From Dyadobacter alkalitolerans DSM 23607 (GTDB taxonomy: Bacteria > Bacteroidota > Bacteroidia > Cytophagales > Spirosomataceae), in NCBI RefSeq assembly GCF_000428845.1, contig NZ_KE386806.1, positions 128,185 to 192,184 of the forward strand: DNA of 64,000 bases, read 5' to 3'. Shown in pieces: positions 59,095-64,000 of this stretch (positions are counted from its first letter, which is position 1; each line of letters begins with the position of its first letter). The notes beneath the pieces were generated by a model, which was not told the DNA's origin, ran no database searches, and worked only from the letters and a program-made list of their open reading frames with translations. The translations under genes and the position numbers were made by a program.

Positions 59095-60330
59095 TTATTT
59101 TTTCTTTTTCTTCTTCTTTGCCGTTTCGTACGCTTCAACTTCTTTCATAAGCGATTTCAGATCGTCGGTTGTGTCGGCGGTGAAGTCGATGGTTTGTGAA
59201 TAATCCGTGGCGCTGATGTTGAGGACATCGATGGGTTTGTCGAGGTAGGTTTGAATTTCGTCAAGCATCGGTTTTTCCTCGGGGCTGCAAAATGACACGG
59301 CGCGGCCTTTTTGGGTTCCGCGTCCTGTGCGGCCCACCCGGTGTACATAGTTTTCGGCCTGTTCAGGGAGGTCGTAATTCACTACATAATCAACATTGGC
59401 GATGTCAATTCCCCTCGCGCTGACGTCAGTGGCGATCAGCACTTTGGTATTGCCTTTCTTGAATTCGTTCAATGCTGTAAGCCGGTCCGCTTGTTCCTTA
59501 TCGCCGTGAATGGTTAAGCTGTTGATTTCCATTCTTTCCAGCGCATTGAAAACCCTTTCTGCGCGCACTTTTGTGCGGACAAAAACGAGGATCTTGCTAT
59601 CCGGATTTTCTTTTATGACGCGTTCCAGGAAAAATCGCTTGTCATCCATTTCTACAAAAGCAACCGAATGGGTAATGTTCTTAGCAACCCTGTCGTTAGG
59701 AGAAATCTGGATGCGTATGGCATTTTTTACAAGCGAGTAAGCTAGTTTCTTGATCTTCTCATTGATCGTGGCTGAGAAAAAGAGCGTTTGCCTGCTCTTG
59801 GGAAGAAATTTAATCAGATCCTGAATGTCTTTAATAAAGCCCAGGTCGAGCATGTGATCAGCTTCGTCGAGGATCAGGATTTCGATGCGGTCGAGCTTAA
59901 TGTGGCCCTGACTTACCAGATCGAACATTCTCCCCGGTGTGGAAACCAGCACGTCAATGCCTTTTTCCAATTGGGCGATTTGCGGACCTTGTTCTACGCC
60001 GCCAAAAACGCTGAATGCTTTAACCCTCGTATGCTGTGCCAGTTTCGCAAAAACTTCGGTGATCTGGATCGCAAGTTCCCGCGTAGGGACCATCACGACA
60101 CATTTAATCCCTTCAGAGCGGCTGGAAACTTTTTGTTTATGTAATTTATCTATGACCGGAATCGCAAAGGCGGCGGTTTTACCCGTTCCCGTTTGCGCAA
60201 TGGCCAATACATCCTCGCCTTTCATGATCGCCGGAATAGCCTTAAACTGAATGTCTGTGGGCTTTTTAAACCCGGCTGTATCGAGGCTGCGCTTGATTTC
60301 GGAGGCAATGTGGTAATCTTCGAATTTCAT
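59095..60330 (-). CDS. DEAD-box RNA helicase
   Basis: 411 aa. Q motif FKKPTDIQ, Walker A AQTGTGKT (45-52), PTRELA, DEAD (155-158), SAT (186-188), and the C-terminal motif HRVGRTGR. Ends in a run of Lys, as in RhlE-like proteins of Bacteroidota. Acts in ribosome assembly or RNA decay. Full length; cold or growth regulation unknown. Confidence 0.93.
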   Translation of the reverse strand: MKFEDYHIASEIKRSLDTAGFKKPTDIQFKAIPAIMKGEDVLAIAQTGTGKTAAFAIPVIDKLHKQKVSSRSEGIKCVVMVPTRELAIQITEVFAKLAQHTRVKAFSVFGGVEQGPQIAQLEKGIDVLVSTPGRMFDLVSQGHIKLDRIEILILDEADHMLDLGFIKDIQDLIKFLPKSRQTLFFSATINEKIKKLAYSLVKNAIRIQISPNDRVAKNITHSVAFVEMDDKRFFLERVIKENPDSKILVFVRTKVRAERVFNALERMEINSLTIHGDKEQADRLTALNEFKKGNTKVLIATDVSARGIDIANVDYVVNYDLPEQAENYVHRVGRTGRGTQKGRAVSFCSPEEKPMLDEIQTYLDKPIDVLNISATDYSQTIDFTADTTDDLKSLMKEVEAYETAKKKKKKK

Positions 60331-60345
60331 AAAATATAGATTGGT

Positions 60346-60372
60346 AAGGCGGCTTTTCTGGTTCGCCGCCTT
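60346..60372 (-). terminator. hairpin between DnaJ-like and helicase genes
   Basis: AAGGCGGC (60346-60353) pairs with GCCGCCTT (60365-60372). Lies between the stop of the DnaJ-like gene and the helicase start; lacks a long T tract. Confidence 0.5.
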
Positions 60373-60415
60373 CTAAAAACTGCCCAAAGATACGCTGTTA
60401 TCCAAGACCGCACGA

Positions 60416-61294
60416 TTAATTGTTGAAGGCTTCGGCAATCAGTTCTTTTTGGCGCTCGTTCAGGTTTTCGGGAATTTTTATATCAAATGTTACATACAGA
60501 TCTCCGAAGCTTTCCGCTTTTTTGTAAACAGGAAAACCTTTTCCTTTTAATCTGACAACACTTCCATTCTGCGTTTCGGGCTTAACGGGAAGCTTAACTT
60601 TTCCGCTAAGGGTTTCGATGATCAGTTCACCGCCCAGCAATGCAGTTTTGAGGTCCAGCTCCACTTTCTGATGAATGTCGTCGCCGGTCCTTCTGAGCTT
60701 ATCGTCGGCTGCAATGTTGAATGTAATAAAAAGGTCACCGTTCTGGCCGCCGCTGGCGCCCGGTCCGCCGTGGCCTGCGATTTTGATCGTCTGGCCGTTT
60801 TGAATGCCGGCGGGGACGGTAATCCGGATGTTTTTGCCGTTAACCGTGATCGTCTTCTTTTGCGTATGGTATGCTTCCTGTAATGTCAGGTGCAGCTCGG
60901 CCTGGTAATCCTGGCCACGCAATGTGCGCTGCCTGCCGCCTCCAAAGCCGCTTGAAGAACCGAACATGGATTCGAAAAAATCGGAAAAATCATTACCGCC
61001 TGTCTGCCACTGACCTTGCTGCCGTGACGAATGAGCCCGAGACTGGCGTGCCCTTTCAAACTCGTCACTATGCTGCCAGTCTTTTCCATACTGGTCGTAT
61101 TTTTTGCGTTTCTCAGGATCGCTGAGCACTTCGTTCGCTTCATTAAGCTCCTGGAATTTCTTCTCGGCCTCCTTGTCATTCGGGTTTACGTCGGGGTGAT
61201 ATTTCCGGGCCAGTTTCCGGTAAGCGTTCTTTATGTCCTTGTCCTGTGCGTTTTTATCTACGCCAAGGATCTGATAATAATCTACGAATGGCAT
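60416..61294 (-). CDS. DnaJ/CbpA-type J-domain chaperone
   Basis: 292 aa. J-domain with HPD (33-35), Gly/Phe stretch (GSSSGFGGGR), and the two C-terminal beta domains of CbpA-type DnaJ; no zinc finger. It stimulates DnaK. A CbpM partner is not adjacent; instead a VF530 gene follows upstream. Confidence 0.92.
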   Translation of the reverse strand: MPFVDYYQILGVDKNAQDKDIKNAYRKLARKYHPDVNPNDKEAEKKFQELNEANEVLSDPEKRKKYDQYGKDWQHSDEFERARQSRAHSSRQQGQWQTGGNDFSDFFESMFGSSSGFGGGRQRTLRGQDYQAELHLTLQEAYHTQKKTITVNGKNIRITVPAGIQNGQTIKIAGHGGPGASGGQNGDLFITFNIAADDKLRRTGDDIHQKVELDLKTALLGGELIIETLSGKVKLPVKPETQNGSVVRLKGKGFPVYKKAESFGDLYVTFDIKIPENLNERQKELIAEAFNN

Positions 61295-61356
61295 AATTAA
61301 AAAAGTTTAGATCGATTCAGGTTTGTTATTCATATTAAAAAAAAATTGCGCTCACG

Positions 61357-61578
61357 TCATTTGCGTTCGAGCATTTTCAAATACAGGTCTTCTACTTTTT
61401 TCCTTGCCCACGGCGTTTTCCTTAAAAACTTCAAACTGGATTTAACACTCGGCTCAAACTGAAAGCTATTAATATTAATGTGATAACCCATTTGTTCCCA
61501 GCCGTAATATTCAACCAGTTCGTTCAAAATTGCCTCCAGGGTCTTTCCGTGAAGCGGGTTATTAGGTTGTATTTCCAT
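61357..61578 (-). CDS. VF530/DUF2132 family protein
   Basis: 73 aa with NPLHGKTLEAILNELVEYYG, INSFQFEPSVKSSLKFLRK and TPWARKKVEDLYL, the full pattern of this small conserved family, named for Vibrio VF530 and suspected to bind DNA. Function not established. Confidence 0.9.
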   Translation of the reverse strand: MEIQPNNPLHGKTLEAILNELVEYYGWEQMGYHININSFQFEPSVKSSLKFLRKTPWARKKVEDLYLKMLERK

Positions 61579-61694
61579 GTTTTGTAATAGAATGTTGCCT
61601 TCGTTTTAAAGTAGATTTATCCAATTAAATAATTATTATGCTTAACGATTAGTTCAAAGCTGAATCGCGATAATTTCAAACAAAAATCCTGCTT

Positions 61695-62675
61695 ATGGAT
61701 CAGATAAAATGGGGCATTATCGGGTGTGGTAATGTTACCGAAGTCAAAAGCGGCCCGGCTTTTAACAAAGTTGCCAATTCCAGCCTTGTCGCTGTTATGC
61801 GGCGCGATGCTGAAAAAGCAGCCGACTATGCGTCCCGACACAATGTTCCTAAATGGTATGCAGATGCCGACGAGCTCATTAACGACCCGGAAATCAACGC
61901 GATATACATTGCTACACCTCCGGACGCGCACGAAGAATTGGCGATTAAGGCCATGAAGGTAGGCAAGCCTGTCTACATTGAAAAGCCGATGGCGTTAAAT
62001 GGCGCTGAATGCGACCGGATTAACGCATTCAGTAAAGAAAGCGGCGTGCCTGTTTTTGTGGCATTTTACCGGCGTTCGCTTGACTATTTTTTAAAGGTTA
62101 ATGAATTGATTGACAGCAAGATAATAGGTGATGTAAGATTTGTTAGCATTTGCCTGCAATGGCAACCTTATGAGGAAGAAGTAGGTGCCAACCGGAAACC
62201 GCGCTGGCGTGTGGACCCGAAAATATCGGGTGGCGGGCATTTTCATGATCTTGCCTCGCACCAGTTTGATTTCCTGGAATTTGTATTTGGACCGGTTAAG
62301 TATGCTTCCGGGATCGCGCGTAACCAGGCGGGTTTATATGAAGCGGATGACATCGTCGTCGCCAATTATGAGTTTGAATCCGGTGTGCTGGGCCATGGAA
62401 GCTGGTGCTATACCATCAATAAGGAACAGCGCGAGGATCAGGCACAAATCGTTGGTGCCGCAGGCAGGATCACCTTTTCGTTTTTTGAAAAATTTGACAT
62501 TATAGTCGAAACAGAATCCGGAACGGAGGTCATAAACATTCCGTATCCGCAGCACGTTCAACAGCCTTTAATTGATTCGATTGTGAAAACCCTACGCGGC
62601 GAAGGGACTTGCCCCAGCACAGGCGAAACGGGAGCAAGGGCGAACCATATCATGGATTGGATTACGAAAAAGTAA
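61695..62675 (+). CDS. cytoplasmic Gfo/Idh/MocA oxidoreductase
   Basis: 326 aa. GIIGCGNVTEVKSGPAF binds NAD(P), EKPMALNGAEC is the conserved EKP motif, and HFHDLASHQFDFLEF with GTCPSTGETGARANH follow the family's C-terminal domain. No Tat signal, unlike the protein at 35342. Substrate unknown. Confidence 0.9.
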   Translation: MDQIKWGIIGCGNVTEVKSGPAFNKVANSSLVAVMRRDAEKAADYASRHNVPKWYADADELINDPEINAIYIATPPDAHEELAIKAMKVGKPVYIEKPMALNGAECDRINAFSKESGVPVFVAFYRRSLDYFLKVNELIDSKIIGDVRFVSICLQWQPYEEEVGANRKPRWRVDPKISGGGHFHDLASHQFDFLEFVFGPVKYASGIARNQAGLYEADDIVVANYEFESGVLGHGSWCYTINKEQREDQAQIVGAAGRITFSFFEKFDIIVETESGTEVINIPYPQHVQQPLIDSIVKTLRGEGTCPSTGETGARANHIMDWITKK

Positions 62676-62729
62676 TTTTTTTATAGTTTTACAGTTATTC
62701 AATCATCATAACCTCAAAATTAAATAGTC

Positions 62730-62843
62730 ATGGCAAAGGGTAAAAATCTCGACAAGGGAAGCACGAAAAAAGAGCCTGAGAAGAACCTGAAAGAAAAACG
62801 CGCAGAGAAAAAAGCAAAAAAAGACGGCAAAAAAGACTACTAA
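62730..62843 (+). CDS. small Lys-rich protein, 37 aa
   Basis: ATG at 62730 to TAA at 62841. MAKGKNLDKGSTKKEPEKNL, then KEKRAEKKAKKDGKKDY. About half the residues are Lys or Arg; no family I know. Such short basic proteins are common behind genes in this phylum; expression is not proven. Confidence 0.55.
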   Translation: MAKGKNLDKGSTKKEPEKNLKEKRAEKKAKKDGKKDY

Positions 62844-62889
62844 AAAACCGCTTAGCGACAATGTCGCACTAAGCAAAGCCAATGCCAAT

Positions 62890-62926
62890 GTCAGACTGAG
62901 CAGAGCCGAAGTCCGCTCAGTCTGAC
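62890..62926. repeat. perfect 12-base inverted repeat, REP-like
   Basis: GTCAGACTGAGC (62890-62901) and GCTCAGTCTGAC (62915-62926) with a 13-base loop, no T tract. It can act as terminator for the flanking convergent genes. The tccgctcagtctgaca core resembles the repeat at 13431-13452. Confidence 0.65.
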
Positions 62927-62929
62927 ATA

Positions 62930-63232
62930 TCAGTAAACTTCCCGGTTCGTCTTGTATTTGGCGAGCCTTTTCTTGGACCGGACGATTTTTGAATGGATCT
63001 TATTTTTCTCATCCGGCGTCACAATGTCATCAGCCTGAGCTTTTTCTATCGTTGCCAGGATTACGTCCTGTTCGCGCTGTAATTTGGAATATTCAAGCTC
63101 GGTTAATTTCTTATTTTTATAGGCTGCCTTAATTTCCGAATCGAGTTTTTTCAGTTCGGCTTTGAAATTCTGGGCTTGGGTCTGGTGCATGCCGACGAAA
63201 AAAGCGAAGATTGCTATTGCGAAAAACCTCAT
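62930..63232 (-). CDS. small secreted helical protein
   Basis: 100 aa. A signal peptide (ending QTQAQ) is followed by a single charged helical stretch (KAELKKLDSEIKAAYKNKK and DKNKIHSK-like segments). Coiled-coil-prone. Family not recognised; conserved small periplasmic proteins of this sort are common in Cytophagales. Confidence 0.65.
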   Translation of the reverse strand: MRFFAIAIFAFFVGMHQTQAQNFKAELKKLDSEIKAAYKNKKLTELEYSKLQREQDVILATIEKAQADDIVTPDEKNKIHSKIVRSKKRLAKYKTNREVY

Positions 63233-63399
63233 GATTAGTGGTCGTTAGTAGGAATGTTGCGTTTAATAAACATTGTGAATATAAGGGGTAGGGGTTTTAA
63301 TTTAAAAACTGAAATGTGTGAATGGCGTCGTTTTGAGCAAGTTTCAGGTTGGGTAACTGTGGATCCGAAGCCAATTTTGTATAACAAATTATCAATCCC

Positions 63400-64000
63400 A
63401 TGAACCAGGAAACTTATAATTACGACAAAATTGCCAAAGCCATCGAGTTCATCGTTGCTAACGCAAAAGAGCAGCCCTCATTATTCGAAGTGGCTGAGGA
63501 AGTGAGCATTAGTCAATTCCATTTTCAGCGTGTTTTCACAGAATGGGCCGGTGTGAGCCCCAAGAAATTCCTTCAATTCATCACTGCATCATATCTTAAA
63601 GAAAAGATCCGGGAAACATCCAACCTCGTTGAGCTCGCGGAACAAGCCGGTCTTTCCAGCCAGAGCCGGGTTTACGACCATTTCATCAGCATTGAAGCGG
63701 TGACTCCACAGGAATTCAAAACTTCGGGCAAGGGGCTGGCCATTCGTTACGGCATTCATCCTACACCGTTTGGAGATTGTTTTATCGCAGTAACGGACCG
63801 TGGAATCTGCGCGATGGCGTTCATAGATGAAGCAAGCCGCGAAGCGGAACTGATCGCATTGGCCAAAAAATGGTACTATGCCAACATTCAACACGACCAG
63901 GAGTCCACAAAAAGCTTTATCGACCGCATCTTTCAACCGGCAACAGGGTCGCTGGAAAAGCTGCCCGTGCTGATTCAGGGAACCAACTTTCAACTTAAAG
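63400..64000 (+). CDS. Ada/Ogt-type methyltransferase with AraC-type domain, partial
   Basis: The reading frame is open from the ATG at 63400 to the window edge (200 codons). It starts with an AraC-type HTH (SLFEVAEEVSISQFHFQRVF), and from about residue 116 shows the N-terminal ribonuclease-like domain of O6-methylguanine methyltransferases (YGIHPTPFGDCFIAVTDRG). The catalytic PCHR motif would lie past the window, so activity is unconfirmed. Similar to bifunctional Ada proteins lacking the N-terminal zinc domain. Confidence 0.85.
   Translation, partial: MNQETYNYDKIAKAIEFIVANAKEQPSLFEVAEEVSISQFHFQRVFTEWAGVSPKKFLQFITASYLKEKIRETSNLVELAEQAGLSSQSRVYDHFISIEAVTPQEFKTSGKGLAIRYGIHPTPFGDCFIAVTDRGICAMAFIDEASREAELIALAKKWYYANIQHDQESTKSFIDRIFQPATGSLEKLPVLIQGTNFQLK

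Noticed and set aside
59095..59125. poly-Lys end of the helicase as a misread repeat or frameshift
   Set aside because: Basic tails are normal in RhlE-like helicases and the frame is otherwise intact.
1..64000. CRISPR arrays, rRNA genes, insertion sequences and integrases
   Set aside because: None were found on reading both strands: no regular repeat-spacer arrays, no transposase or integrase motifs, no rRNA-like stretches.

Overview
The window reads as chromosomal DNA of a Bacteroidota, order Cytophagales, most likely Spirosomaceae and Dyadobacter-like. The signs are a SusC/SusD pair, FtsX-type ABC permeases, a PVC-type heme protein with ThuA, GDSL and BNR neighbours, Tat-dependent Gfo/Idh/MocA oxidoreductases, and promoters of the Bacteroidota form TTTG-N19-TAnnTTTG with little Shine-Dalgarno. 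The genus is inferred from gene families, not from a search.

Layout. 0-4.8 kb: a decayed TPR/histidine-kinase lipoprotein, an ArsR-SRPBCC-DoxX-DUF4256 cluster and an SGNH-like membrane protein. 5-12 kb: an FtsX permease, a VWA protein with an internally duplicated module, and an aldo/keto reductase plus AraC operon. 12-20.6 kb: secreted or envelope proteins (GDSL, 1152-aa heme/HEAT protein, BNR, ThuA) and a divergent HxlR/NmrA pair. 20.7-37.3 kb: accessory DNA dense in toxin-antitoxin loci. At its centre is a tightly packed minus-strand operon, XRE-ImmA/IrrE, DUF4411 (PIN), Dam-type methylase, FRG and DUF262, which I read as a candidate defence system. 37.4-48.8 kb: an FtsX pseudogene, a one-pass membrane protein with a DNA-binding-like N-terminus divergent from susC, then SusC, SusD, a large two-module secreted protein and a GH28 enzyme, resembling a pectin-type utilisation locus. 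49-57 kb: small enzymes and several AraC-family regulators paired with NAD(P)-dependent oxidoreductases. 57-64 kb: tRNA-Lys beside a broken second copy, an SH3-like protein, a CHRD lipoprotein, a DEAD-box helicase, a DnaJ-like chaperone, VF530 and Gfo/Idh/MocA proteins, and the start of an Ada/Ogt-type gene cut by the window end.

Two observations stand out. (1) Three AraC/oxidoreductase cassettes (10.1, 53.4 and 53.6 kb) and one orphan site (57.3 kb) share one promoter geometry: two direct half-sites around GGMTACAA exactly 21 bp apart, then a -7-like box (xxnnTTTG) whose first base lies exactly 27 bp after the second half-site. This looks like a local regulon of paralogous AraC proteins. (2) The five-gene operon at 22.9-27.4 kb combines two known toxin-antitoxin-like families with a methylase, FRG and DUF262 in a combination I do not recognise as a described system.

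Several loci are broken in instructive ways: a kinase with five frameshifts and a lost phosphoacceptor histidine, a RelE-type toxin with one frameshift, a ParE-type toxin whose only possible start is ATT, a truncated Phd antitoxin that keeps its operator-like palindrome, and a tRNA-Lys copy interrupted by 14 nt.
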